From: Pseudomonadota bacterium
Lineage (GTDB): Bacteria > Pseudomonadota > Alphaproteobacteria > Caulobacterales > Caulobacteraceae
Assembly (NCBI GenBank): GCA_020161365.1
Contig: JAIUNU010000005.1
Coordinates: 124,001-188,000 of the forward strand
Length of the DNA stretch: 64,000 nucleotides
Direction of reading: 5' to 3'
Part shown: positions 30,822 to 38,900 of the stretch, in pieces
Numbering within the stretch: position 1 is the first letter of the stretch
Layout of the letters: the number at the start of each line of letters is the position of its first letter
The notes under the pieces: model-generated
The model's input: the letters and a program-made list of their open reading frames with translations, nothing else
The model's database searches: none
What the model was told of the DNA's origin: nothing
Made by a program: the position numbers and the translations under genes

Positions 30822-31250
30822 ATGTTTGCTGTCCTGCAACTGCTGGTTCTAGTCGATTGGCTGCTGATCGCGGTTGCGTGCTATGGCGCGTGGCGGTGGG
30901 GCGGGCGGCCAGAACGCGGCGGCGCTGCTCTGGTGCTCGTCGTTCTGGGGGCGTTTGTCCTTGCTGGCCTCGTCCGCGGTGATGAGCTGGTTCGCGGTCT
31001 CTATCTGGCGTTGGACGGGCTTTTCGCCCTGGGTCTGCTTCTACTGGCCATGCGCTATGTCCGCCGCTGGCTGGGCGTGGCGCTGTTGCTGCAGGGCGTG
31101 CAGTTCAGTCTCCACGCCTATTACCTCGTGGCCTCCAGGCGCTATGACAACCTGTATATCCTGGTGAACAACCTCGTCAGCTTTGGGGTCGTGGCCAGCC
31201 TGCTGTTCGGCGTCGCGCTGGCCTGGCGTACGCAGCGCGCCGCAAAATAA
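30822..31250 (+). CDS. Small inner membrane protein of unknown function
   Basis: This 142-residue protein has four hydrophobic helices (starting MFAVLQLLVLVDWLLIAVAC; later GAALVLVVLGAFVLAGL, GLYLALDGLFALGLLLLAM and LVSFGVVASLLFGVALAW). Charged residues fall in the loops (RRYDNLYILVNN). I recognise no family. The ATG comes two bases after a perfect 13-bp hairpin, so translation may start without a standard ribosome site. The serC leader begins soon after it. Confidence 0.7.
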   Translation: MFAVLQLLVLVDWLLIAVACYGAWRWGGRPERGGAALVLVVLGAFVLAGLVRGDELVRGLYLALDGLFALGLLLLAMRYVRRWLGVALLLQGVQFSLHAYYLVASRRYDNLYILVNNLVSFGVVASLLFGVALAWRTQRAAK

Positions 31251-31279
31251 TTTCCTCGCGCCGGGATAAATCCGCAGGC

Positions 31280-31380
31280 CGCGACAAATCTCTCCTTGCA
31301 ATTCGGCTCCAGACGCGGTTTCTCGCCGGCGGGCCACGCCCTCCCAACGGGGCGCAGTCCATCTGTAAGGATGGGAGACA
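31280..31380 (+). ncRNA. serC leader RNA (putative regulatory leader)
   Basis: A structured leader before serC is known in alphaproteobacteria (Rfam serC motif). Here two hairpins can form: CGCC (31337-31340) with GGCG (31350-31353) holds CTCCCA in its loop region, and TCCATC (31358-31363) pairs with GATGGGA (31370-31376). CTCCCA (31341-31346) is exactly complementary to TGGGAG (31372-31377), which is the ribosome site of serC. This could act as an anti-Shine-Dalgarno switch. The 5' limit is approximate and the sensed ligand is unknown. Confidence 0.65.
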
Positions 31381-31385
31381 TCGCT

Positions 31386-32561
31386 ATGACCACGACCCTC
31401 GCCAAGCCGGCGATCCGCCCGGCTCGCCCCGAGTTCTCTTCCGGCCCCTGCGCCAAGCGCCCTGGCTGGACCCCCGAAAATCTCAGAAACGCCGTCCTGG
31501 GCCGTTCGCACCGCTCGAAGCTGGGCAAGGCGCGCTTGAAGGCCGCCATCGACCAGACGCGCGAAGTGCTGGAAGTCCCGGCCGACTTCCTGATCGGCAT
31601 CGTCGCCGGCTCGGACACCGGCGCCGTCGAAATGGCGATGTGGTCGATGCTGGGCGCGCGCCCCGTGCAACTGCTGGCCTTCGAGTCCTTCGGCAAGGAC
31701 TGGGTCACGGACGTCACCAAGCAACTGAAGCTGCCCGACGTCGAGGTGCTGAGCGCCCCGTACGGCCAGCTGCCCGACACCGCCAAGGTCGATCCGGCCA
31801 AGGATCTCGTCTTCACCTGGAACGGCACGACCTCGGGCGTGCGCGTGCCGAACGCCGACTTCATCTCGGCCGAGCGTGAAGGCATCACCATCTGCGACGC
31901 GACCTCGGCGGCCTTCGCCCAGGACCTCGACTGGGCCAAGCTCGATGTCGTGACCTTCTCCTGGCAGAAGGCGCTGGGCGGCGAGGGCGCGCACGGGATT
32001 CTGATCCTGTCGCCCCGCGCCGTGGCCCGCCTGGAAAGCTATACGCCGGCCTGGCCGATGCCGAAGCTGTTCCGCATGACCAAGAACGGGAAGATCGCCG
32101 CCGATATCTTCGAAGGCGCGACGATCAACACGCCCTCGATGCTGTGCGTCGAGGATGCGCTGGACGCCCTGAAATGGGCCTCGTCCATCGGCGGCCTGCA
32201 GGCCATGCGGGCCCGCGCCGACCAGAACCTGAAGGTCCTGGCCGACTGGGTCGCCAAGACCCCGTGGGTCGATTTCCTGGCCGCCACGCCGGAGATCCGC
32301 TCCAACACCTCGGTGTGCCTGAAGGTGGTGGATCCCAAGATCACGGCGCTGCCGGAAGACGCCCAGGCCGACTTCGCCAAGAAGCTGGCCAGCCTGCTCG
32401 AGAAGGAGGGCGCGGCCCTCGACATCGGCGGCTATCGCGACGCCCCGGCCGGCCTGCGCATCTGGTGCGGCGCCACCGTCGAGGCTTCGGACCTCGAGGC
32501 CCTGACGCCCTGGCTCGACTGGGCCTTCGCCACCGTCTGCGCCGAACTGGCCGCCGCTTAA
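31386..32561 (+). CDS. serC: Phosphoserine aminotransferase
   Basis: SerC makes phosphoserine from 3-phosphohydroxypyruvate using pyridoxal phosphate. The 391-residue protein starts [20 protein letters not shown]; the ATG at 31386 follows GGGAG (31373-31377). The PLP Lys lies in [18 protein letters not shown] near residue 198, and the segment [13 protein letters not shown] fits the type found in alphaproteobacteria and archaea rather than the E. coli type. It forms an operon with serA, which is 153 bases downstream across an intergenic repeat. A structured leader precedes it. Confidence 0.95.
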   Translation: MTTTLAKPAIRPARPEFSSGPCAKRPGWTPENLRNAVLGRSHRSKLGKARLKAAIDQTREVLEVPADFLIGIVAGSDTGAVEMAMWSMLGARPVQLLAFESFGKDWVTDVTKQLKLPDVEVLSAPYGQLPDTAKVDPAKDLVFTWNGTTSGVRVPNADFISAEREGITICDATSAAFAQDLDWAKLDVVTFSWQKALGGEGAHGILILSPRAVARLESYTPAWPMPKLFRMTKNGKIAADIFEGATINTPSMLCVEDALDALKWASSIGGLQAMRARADQNLKVLADWVAKTPWVDFLAATPEIRSNTSVCLKVVDPKITALPEDAQADFAKKLASLLEKEGAALDIGGYRDAPAGLRIWCGATVEASDLEALTPWLDWAFATVCAELAAA

Positions 32562-32576
32562 TTAAAGCCCTTTACG

Positions 32577-32686
32577 GGCCCCCTCCGCGCTGCGCGCTCC
32601 TCCCCCAGAGGGGGAAGAAGGATCGCGTTTCCCCCTTCCTCCCCCATCGGGGGAGGGGGACCGCCGAACGGCGGTGGAGGGGGCTT
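32577..32686. repeat. Structured GC-rich intergenic repeat (serC-serA)
   Basis: This element has outer arms GGCCCCCTCC and GGAGGGGGC, with inner hairpins CTCCCCC-AGA-GGGGGA and CCTCCCCC-ATC-GGGGGAGG, and a GCCG-AA-CGGC hairpin. It has the same build as the elements at 38779, 40085 and 48462, although the sequence between the arms differs. It lies inside the serC-serA gap. Confidence 0.7.
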
Positions 32687-32714
32687 CCCACCCATTCTCC
32701 GCAAGGAAATCCCC

Positions 32715-34295
32715 ATGACCGCTCCCCGCGTCCTCATCGCTGACAAGCTCAGCCCCGCCGCCGTCGACATCTTCAAGAACCGCGGCCTCGACTTCGACAT
32801 CAAGGTCGGCCTCTCGAAGGACGAACTGATCGCCGTGATCGGTGACTATGACGGCATCGCCATCCGCTCGGGCGCCAAGCTCGACAAGGACGTGATCGCC
32901 GCCGCCGGCAAGCTCCGCGTCATCGCCCGCGCCGGCATCGGCGTCGACAATGTCGACATCCCGGCGGCCACGGCCAAGGGCATCGTCGTGATGAACACCC
33001 CCTTCGGCAACTCGATCACCACGGCCGAGCACGCCATCGCGATGATGTTCGCCCTGGCCCGCCAGATCCCCGCCGCCGACGCCTCCACCCAGGCCGGCAA
33101 GTGGGAGAAGAACCGCTTCATGGGCGTCGAGCTCTACGCCAAGACCCTGGGCCTGATCGGCGCCGGCAACATCGGCGGCATCGTCGCCGACCGGGCGCTG
33201 GGCCTGAAGATGAAGGTCGTGGCCTACGACCCCTTCCTCTCGCCCGAACGCGCCGTCGAGATGGGCGTCGAGAAGGTCGAGCTGGAAGACCTGCTGGCCC
33301 GCGCCGACGTCATCACCCTGCACACCCCGCTGACCGACAAGACCCGCAACATCCTGTCGGCCGAGAACCTGGCCAAGACCAAGAAGGGCGTGATGATCGT
33401 CAACTGCGCCCGGGGCGGCCTGGTCGACGAGGCGGCGCTGCGCAGGCTGCTCGATGACGGCCACGTCGCCGGCGCGGCCTTCGACGTGTTCACCGTCGAG
33501 CCGGCCAAGGAAAACCCGCTGTTCGGTTCGGACAAGGTCGTGGCCACCCCGCACCTGGGCGCCAGCACCAATGAGGCTCAGGAGAACGTCGCCCTGCAGG
33601 TCGCCGAACAGGTTTCGGACTATCTGCTGACCGGCGCGGTCACCAACGCCCTGAACAGCCCCTCGATCACGGCCGAGGAAGCCCCCAAGCTGAAGCCGTT
33701 CGTGGCCCTGGCCGAGAAGATCGGCGCCTTCGCGGGCCAGATGGTCGACTTCGGCGTCAAGGCCATCGACATCGCCTACGAGGGCGAGGTGTCGAACCTC
33801 AACGTCAAGCCGATGACCTCGGCCGCCCTGGCCGGCGTGCTGAAGCCGATGTTGGCCGAGATCAACATGGTTTCGGCCCCAGCCATCGCCAAGGAGCGCG
33901 GCATCACCGTCTCGGAGAGCCGCCAGGAGGTCAGCCCCACCTATGACAGCCTGATGCGCGTGACCATCACCACCGAAAAGGGCAAGCGCGCCTTCGCCGG
34001 CACGGTGATCGCCGGCGCGCCGCGCATTGTCGAGGTCAAGGGCATGGAGCTGGACGCGGCCTTCTCGCCGGCCATGCTGTACGTCAACAACCTGGACAAG
34101 CCGGGCTTCATCGGCGCGCTGGGCATGATGCTGGGCGAAGCGGGCGTCAACATCGCCACCTTCAACCTGGGCCGCGTGGCCGCCGACGAGGACGCCATCG
34201 CCCTGGTGGGCATCGACCAGGCGCCGGATGCTGGCCTGCTGGCCAAGATCCAGGCGCTGCCGCACGTGAAGGAAGCGCGCGCTCTGACGTTCTAA
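32715..34295 (+). CDS. serA: D-3-phosphoglycerate dehydrogenase
   Basis: SerA performs the first step of serine synthesis, oxidising 3-phosphoglycerate. The 526-residue protein is the long type. It has an N-terminal substrate domain (APRVLIADKLSPAAVDIFKN), an NAD Rossmann motif (LIGAGNIGGIVADRAL), active-site NCARGGLVDEAAL and HLGASTNEAQ with the catalytic His, an intervening domain, and a C-terminal ACT domain (LDKPGFIGALGMMLGEAGVN) that in many SerA proteins binds serine. It is downstream of serC. A terminator hairpin follows. Confidence 0.95.
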   Translation: MTAPRVLIADKLSPAAVDIFKNRGLDFDIKVGLSKDELIAVIGDYDGIAIRSGAKLDKDVIAAAGKLRVIARAGIGVDNVDIPAATAKGIVVMNTPFGNSITTAEHAIAMMFALARQIPAADASTQAGKWEKNRFMGVELYAKTLGLIGAGNIGGIVADRALGLKMKVVAYDPFLSPERAVEMGVEKVELEDLLARADVITLHTPLTDKTRNILSAENLAKTKKGVMIVNCARGGLVDEAALRRLLDDGHVAGAAFDVFTVEPAKENPLFGSDKVVATPHLGASTNEAQENVALQVAEQVSDYLLTGAVTNALNSPSITAEEAPKLKPFVALAEKIGAFAGQMVDFGVKAIDIAYEGEVSNLNVKPMTSAALAGVLKPMLAEINMVSAPAIAKERGITVSESRQEVSPTYDSLMRVTITTEKGKRAFAGTVIAGAPRIVEVKGMELDAAFSPAMLYVNNLDKPGFIGALGMMLGEAGVNIATFNLGRVAADEDAIALVGIDQAPDAGLLAKIQALPHVKEARALTF

Positions 34296-34320
34296 CCATA
34301 GGGCGGTCACGCCAAAGAAA

Positions 34321-34354
34321 ACGGCCCGGAACCGTGAGGTTCCGGGCCGTTCTG
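34321..34354. terminator. Bidirectional terminator, serA and DUF3035 gene
   Basis: A perfect 13-base stem, ACGGCCCGGAACC with GGTTCCGGGCCGT, closes a GTGA loop. On the plus strand TTCTGT follows; on the minus strand TTTTCTTT follows, which is stronger. It separates two convergent genes. Confidence 0.85.
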
Positions 34355-34376
34355 TATCTCGGCGAAGACTTGAGCC

Positions 34377-34946
34377 TTACAGGCCCGGCAGCTTGATGCC
34401 GGTCTTCTTTTCGCGGCTGATGACCACGCCGCCCGTGCCCACGAGCTTTTTGAGGCGCGCTTCCTCGGCGGCGGCGTCGACTTCCAGCGGCGCGTTGCCG
34501 CCGGCTTCGGCGGCGGTGGCGACGTTGGTCTTGGCCTGACCCTTCTTCCAGAACATCACCTTGCTGGCGAAGCTCTCGTCCTTGTGGGCAAGGTCGCCGT
34601 TCTCGTCGTCGACGACGAAGCGGATCAGCGGATCAGCCTTGTCGCTGCCGGCGCGGGCCACCAGCAGACGCTCGCCTTCGGAGCGGCCGGCGGCGGCGTT
34701 CTGGCCGAGCAGGGCGGCGCGGGCGGCGCTTTCCGGCTGCAGTTCCTGCGGACGCGGCTCACCGGGCGCCGGCGGGCGCAGGGCGTAGTCCGGCGGCACC
34801 GCCAGCGGAGCCTTGGAGACCACGCGGAACTCGTCGGGAACCACCTTGCTCATGCCCAGAGCCTTCTGGGTCGATTGGCAGCCCGCCAGGCCGATGGCGG
34901 CCACGGCGGTCAGGGCGCTCACGGTCGCGACCCGATTGAAATTCAT
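34377..34946 (-). CDS. DUF3035 outer membrane lipoprotein (BamF-like)
   Basis: This 189-residue lipoprotein has a signal MNFNRVATVSALTAVAAIGL and a lipobox ending in AGCQ. The mature start has the motif VPDEFRVVSKAPLAVPPDYA (residues 36-55), the signature of DUF3035 and similar to the N-terminal part of BamC. In Caulobacter a lipoprotein of this kind, BamF, has been found in the outer-membrane barrel assembly complex, and this gene could be it, but I cannot confirm identity. It follows lspA by 111 bases, an arrangement common in alphaproteobacteria. Confidence 0.8.
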   Translation of the reverse strand: MNFNRVATVSALTAVAAIGLAGCQSTQKALGMSKVVPDEFRVVSKAPLAVPPDYALRPPAPGEPRPQELQPESAARAALLGQNAAAGRSEGERLLVARAGSDKADPLIRFVVDDENGDLAHKDESFASKVMFWKKGQAKTNVATAAEAGGNAPLEVDAAAEEARLKKLVGTGGVVISREKKTGIKLPGL

Positions 34947-35057
34947 CTAACCACGCTCCAGCAGGCCGACCCCCGGCCCAAAATTCGGACGCTCTCGATA
35001 CGACATCATCGCGCGGGCGCCAATGTCCCATGCGATTGCGGCGTCATTCGGCCGAAA

Positions 35058-35558
35058 CTACTCGGTCTGGTGCGAGAGTTTCTTCTCTTCGGACAGGAAG
35101 CTGTCGAGCAGCAGCAGGGCCACGCCCACCGAGATGCCCGAGTCGGCGACGTTGAACACCCAGGGAAAGTGCAGCCGCGAGACGTCGATGAAGTCGACGA
35201 CATAGCCGTACAGCACCCGGTCGATCAGGTTGTTGCCGATCGCCCCGCCGATGATCATGCCGACGCCGAGCGCCGGCAGCGGCCTGATCGCCTTGCGGAC
35301 CCAGATCGCCAGACCGATCACCACCAGCACCGAAAACCCGATCAGCAGCCAGCGGCCCCACTCGCTGTTGCGCAGCAGGCCAAAGCTCATGCCATAGTTA
35401 TGGACCATGGTCAGGTGGATCGGACCCAGGAACGGCAGGCTGGCGCCCTGCTCGCGGCCCAGCAGCCCCAGGATCCAGCCCTTCGAGATCTGGTCCAGCA
35501 CCACCGTGGCGGCGGCGACGGCGTAGGCGATCCAGCCTTGGCGGGTGATGGAGATCAT
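35058..35558 (-). CDS. lspA: Lipoprotein signal peptidase II
   Basis: LspA cleaves the signal peptide of lipoproteins at the lipid-modified Cys. The 166-residue protein has four transmembrane segments. The aspartates of the active site are in GNNLIDRVLYGYVVDFIDV and HFPWVFNVADSGISVG, as in the family. The next gene downstream on this strand is itself a lipoprotein. ileS lies upstream across a nested repeat, the common ileS-lspA order. Confidence 0.95.
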   Translation of the reverse strand: MISITRQGWIAYAVAAATVVLDQISKGWILGLLGREQGASLPFLGPIHLTMVHNYGMSFGLLRNSEWGRWLLIGFSVLVVIGLAIWVRKAIRPLPALGVGMIIGGAIGNNLIDRVLYGYVVDFIDVSRLHFPWVFNVADSGISVGVALLLLDSFLSEEKKLSHQTE

Positions 35559-35583
35559 TCAGCTACCTAAGCCGTATTCCAAA

Positions 35584-35700
35584 CGTGTGTCATCCCGGCC
35601 GAAGCGCAGCGTAGAGCCGGGACCCAGGGGGTGAAGGAACGCCGTGCGCGCCGCCCCTGGGTCCCGGATAGCCTCTGCGAGGCTTCCGGGATGACACGCG
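35584..35700. repeat. Nested inverted repeat between ileS and lspA
   Basis: The outer arms CGTGTGTCATCCCGG (35584-35598) and CCGGGATGACACGCG (35686-35700) are complementary apart from one position. The inner arms CCGGGACCCAGGGG (35617-35630) and CCCCTGGGTCCCGG (35654-35667) are also complementary. It could form a long cruciform or a transcript hairpin. A unit of this type occurs once in this window. Confidence 0.75.
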
Positions 35701-35704
35701 AGCT

Positions 35705-38620
35705 TTAGGCGACCCCGCGTCCTGCGTCCCAGTAGGCCACGGCGTCGGCGTCGCGAAGGCTAAGCTCCGGATAGCGCGGATCGGTTCCAACCTCCGGCAG
35801 GATGCGCCACGAGCGGGCGCATTTCTGGCCTTCGGCCTTGTTGGGATCGACCGACACGCCCTTGACCTCGGCGACGCGGAAGGCGCCGGCGTCGTCCGCC
35901 ACGAGGGTTGCGGCGCTGGTCCGGAACACCTCGGCGGCGTCCAGGCCCTCGAAGGCGGCCAGCAGCTCGGCGTCGGCGACATGCACCACCGGAGCGGCCT
36001 CCAGCGCCGAGCCGATGCGCTTTTCGCGGCGCTCGACCTCCAGGGCGCCGGTGACCACCGAGGTGACCTTTTCGACCTTGGCCCAGCGCGCGGCCTCGGC
36101 GTCGTTGCGCCAGGCGGCCGGGGTTTCCGGGATCACGCGATAGGCCACGGGGCCCGCCTCGGGGAAGCGGGTGGTCCAGGCCTCTTCCATCGTGAAGCTG
36201 GCCAGCGGGGCCAGCCAGATGGTCAGGCGGTCGAACACATAGTCCAGCACCGTGCGATAGGCCCGGCGCTTCAGGGCGTCGGGGCGGTCGCAATAGAGGC
36301 TGTCACGGCGCACGTCGAAGAACAGCGCCGACAGGTCGCCCTGGCAGAACTCGATCAGCGGCCGGATCACGTCCGAGAAGGCGTAGCGCTCGTAGGCGGC
36401 GCGCACCTGGCCGTCCAGCTCCCACAGGCGGTGCAGGATGTACTTCTCCAGCGGCGGGAACTGGTCGTAGTCGGTGACCCGTTCGGCCTCTTCGAAGCCG
36501 GCCAGAGCGCCCAGCAGGTAGCGCATGGTGTTGCGCAGCTTGCGATAGGCGTCGGTTGTGGTGGCCAGGATCGTCTTACCGATGCGCTGGTCTTCCTGAT
36601 AGTCGACCATGGCCGTCCACAGGCGCAGGATTTCCGCGCCGGACTCCTTGGTGATCGACTGCGGCTCGACGGTGTTGCCGCGCGACTTGCTCATCTTCTC
36701 GCCGTTCTCGTCCATGGTGAAACCATGGGTGACGACGGCCTTGTAGGGCGCGCGGCCGCGGGTGCCGGAGCCTTCCAGCAGGGACGACTGGAACCAGCCG
36801 CGGTGCTGGTCGGAGCCTTCCAGATAGAGATCGGCCGGCCAGGCGCTGTCTTCGCGGCCCTCGATGGTGAAGGCATGGGTGCAGCCGGAGTCGAACCAGA
36901 CATCGAGGATGTCGGTGATCTTCTCGTACTGGGCCGGGTCGTGGGCGCCCAGGAAATCAGCGTCGGGACGGGTGAACCAGGCGTCGGCGCCGCCCTCGCG
37001 GATGGCCGCCAGGATCCGGGCGTTGACCTCGGGATCGTTCAGCGGGTGGCCGGTGTGCTTGTCGACGAACATCGCCAGCGGCGTGCCCCAGTTGCGCTGG
37101 CGGCTGATCAGCCAGTCGGGACGGGTCTCGACCATCGAGCCGATGCGGTTGCGGCCGCCGTCGGGATAGAAGGCGGTGTCGGCGATGGCCTGGACGGCCA
37201 CCTCGCGCAGGGTCTTGCCGCCCAGGCTGTCCACCGCGTGGTCCATGCGGATGAACCACTGCGGGGTGTTGCGGAAGATCACCGGGGCCTTCGAGCGCCA
37301 GCTGTGCGGATAGCTGTGTTCCACGCGGCCTCGCGCCAGCAGGTTGCCGGCCTCGATCAGCTTTTCCATGACCGCGCCGTTGGCGGGCCCGAACTTGCCG
37401 ACCTTCTTGCCTTCGGTCTCGAGGACCTTGAGGCCCGCGAACAGGGCCACGTGCGGATAGTAGGCGCCGTCGGGATCGACGGTGTCGGGGATCTCGCGGT
37501 GACCGTGGGCCAGCCAGACCTGATAGTCGTCGGCGCCGTGGCCCGGCGCGGTGTGGACAAAGCCCGTACCGGCGTCGTCGGTCACGTGGTCGCCGGCCAG
37601 CATCGGCACGGCGAAGCCGTAGTGGCTGTCGAGGTCGGCCAGCGGGTGGGCCAGAACCATGCCCTCGCAGTCGACGGCCTCGACGCTCTTCCACGACGCG
37701 ACCTTGGCGGCCTTGAAGACATCGGCGGCCAGCTTGTCGGCGATGATCAGGCGATCGCCCGGCTTGGCCCAGGGCTCGAACTCCAGACCCTCTTCCAGCG
37801 CGGTGACTTCGAACACCGAATAGGGGATGTCGGGGTTGTACGAGACCGCGCGGTTGGCCGGGATGGTCCACGGGGTGGTCGTCCAGATCACCAGCTTCGC
37901 GCCCGTGGCTGCGTCAGAGCCCTGAACCACCGGGAACTTCACCCAGATCGTCGGCGAGACGTGGTCGTGGTACTCGATCTCGGCGTCGGCCAGGGCCGTG
38001 CGCTCGACCGGGCTCCACATCACCGGCTTGGAGCCGCGATAGAGCTGGCCGGTGGCCAGGAACTTGTGGAACTCCTCGACGATCTTGGCTTCAGAGGTGA
38101 AGTCCATGGTGGCGTAGCGGTTCCACCAGTCGCCCAGCACGCCCAGGCGCTGGAACTCGGTCTTCTGGGCCTCGATCCAGCCGGCGGCGTAGGCGCGGCA
38201 CTCGCGACGGAACTCCTCGGCCGGGACCTCGTCCTTGCGGCGGCCCTTGGCGCGGAACTGCTCTTCGATCTTCCACTCGATCGGCAGGCCGTGGCAGTCC
38301 CAGCCGGGCACGTAGTCGACGTCGTAGCCTAGCGCGAAGCGGCTGCGGACCACGAAGTCCTTGAGGATCTTGTTCAGCGCGTGGCCGATGTGGATCGCGC
38401 CGTTGGCGTAGGGCGGGCCGTCGTGGAACACGAACAGCGGGGCGCCGGCGGCCTGACGCTTGGCGCGGACTGCGCCGTACAGGCCCTTGTCGGAGAGGGC
38501 GGCCCAGCCCTCCAGGATTTCCGGCTCCTTCTTGGGCAGGCCCGCGCGCATCGGGAACGGGGTGTCGGGAAGGAAGACGGTTTCGCGATAGTCGCGGGCG
38601 GTCGTGGCGTCGTCGGCCAT
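35705..38620 (-). CDS. ileS: Isoleucyl-tRNA synthetase
   Basis: This class I synthetase of 971 residues charges tRNA-Ile. HIGH is in PYANGAIHIGHALNK and KMSKS in NGEKMSKSRGNTV. An editing domain lies between (TTPWTIPANRAVSYNPDIPY region). The start at 38620, MADDATTARDYRETVFLPDT, matches the family; the open frame extends 27 codons more. The C-terminal zinc finger is reduced: only KCARSW is present where KCxRCW and a second CxxC pair are usual. ileS-lspA is a common gene pair. This is likely a housekeeping gene without local control seen. Confidence 0.95.
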   Translation of the reverse strand: MADDATTARDYRETVFLPDTPFPMRAGLPKKEPEILEGWAALSDKGLYGAVRAKRQAAGAPLFVFHDGPPYANGAIHIGHALNKILKDFVVRSRFALGYDVDYVPGWDCHGLPIEWKIEEQFRAKGRRKDEVPAEEFRRECRAYAAGWIEAQKTEFQRLGVLGDWWNRYATMDFTSEAKIVEEFHKFLATGQLYRGSKPVMWSPVERTALADAEIEYHDHVSPTIWVKFPVVQGSDAATGAKLVIWTTTPWTIPANRAVSYNPDIPYSVFEVTALEEGLEFEPWAKPGDRLIIADKLAADVFKAAKVASWKSVEAVDCEGMVLAHPLADLDSHYGFAVPMLAGDHVTDDAGTGFVHTAPGHGADDYQVWLAHGHREIPDTVDPDGAYYPHVALFAGLKVLETEGKKVGKFGPANGAVMEKLIEAGNLLARGRVEHSYPHSWRSKAPVIFRNTPQWFIRMDHAVDSLGGKTLREVAVQAIADTAFYPDGGRNRIGSMVETRPDWLISRQRNWGTPLAMFVDKHTGHPLNDPEVNARILAAIREGGADAWFTRPDADFLGAHDPAQYEKITDILDVWFDSGCTHAFTIEGREDSAWPADLYLEGSDQHRGWFQSSLLEGSGTRGRAPYKAVVTHGFTMDENGEKMSKSRGNTVEPQSITKESGAEILRLWTAMVDYQEDQRIGKTILATTTDAYRKLRNTMRYLLGALAGFEEAERVTDYDQFPPLEKYILHRLWELDGQVRAAYERYAFSDVIRPLIEFCQGDLSALFFDVRRDSLYCDRPDALKRRAYRTVLDYVFDRLTIWLAPLASFTMEEAWTTRFPEAGPVAYRVIPETPAAWRNDAEAARWAKVEKVTSVVTGALEVERREKRIGSALEAAPVVHVADAELLAAFEGLDAAEVFRTSAATLVADDAGAFRVAEVKGVSVDPNKAEGQKCARSWRILPEVGTDPRYPELSLRDADAVAYWDAGRGVA

Positions 38621-38778
38621 GGGATGAAAATCCGGCTCTGGAAATTTCGGAAGAAGGCGGGAGAACCCGGCGCGCGCTGGAGGATCGTCCGGCGGCGTCA
38701 CGCCGGGCGGATAATTCGCGAAATCTTCCGAACGGAACTCATGGGGTGGGGATAGCAGAGGCGGGACGGCAAGGCCAG

Positions 38779-38889
38779 TGCCCCCACCTGACCTGCTTCG
38801 CAGGTCGTCCGCCCCCAGAGGGGGCGGAAGGTGCGCGGCGTCCTTCTTCCCCCTCCGGGGGAGGAGGGCCGAAGGCCCGGAGGGGGGGC
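38779..38889. repeat. Structured GC-rich intergenic repeat (upstream of ileS)
   Basis: The element has outer G/C-rich arms (GCCCCC near 38780 and GGGGGGGC near 38882). Inside it are hairpins ACCTG-CTTCG-CAGGT (38786-38805), CCGCCCCC-AGA-GGGGGCGG, CCCCCTCC-GGGGGAGG and GGGCC-GAA-GGCCC. It is built like the elements at 32577, 40085 and 48462 but its stems differ in sequence. Confidence 0.65.
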
Positions 38890-38900
38890 GAGTGCGCCGC

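Noticed and set aside
35981..38332. A 783-codon plus-strand frame opposite ileS
   Set aside because: No family motif is present and composition is that of a complementary-strand shadow; ileS on the other strand has all motifs.
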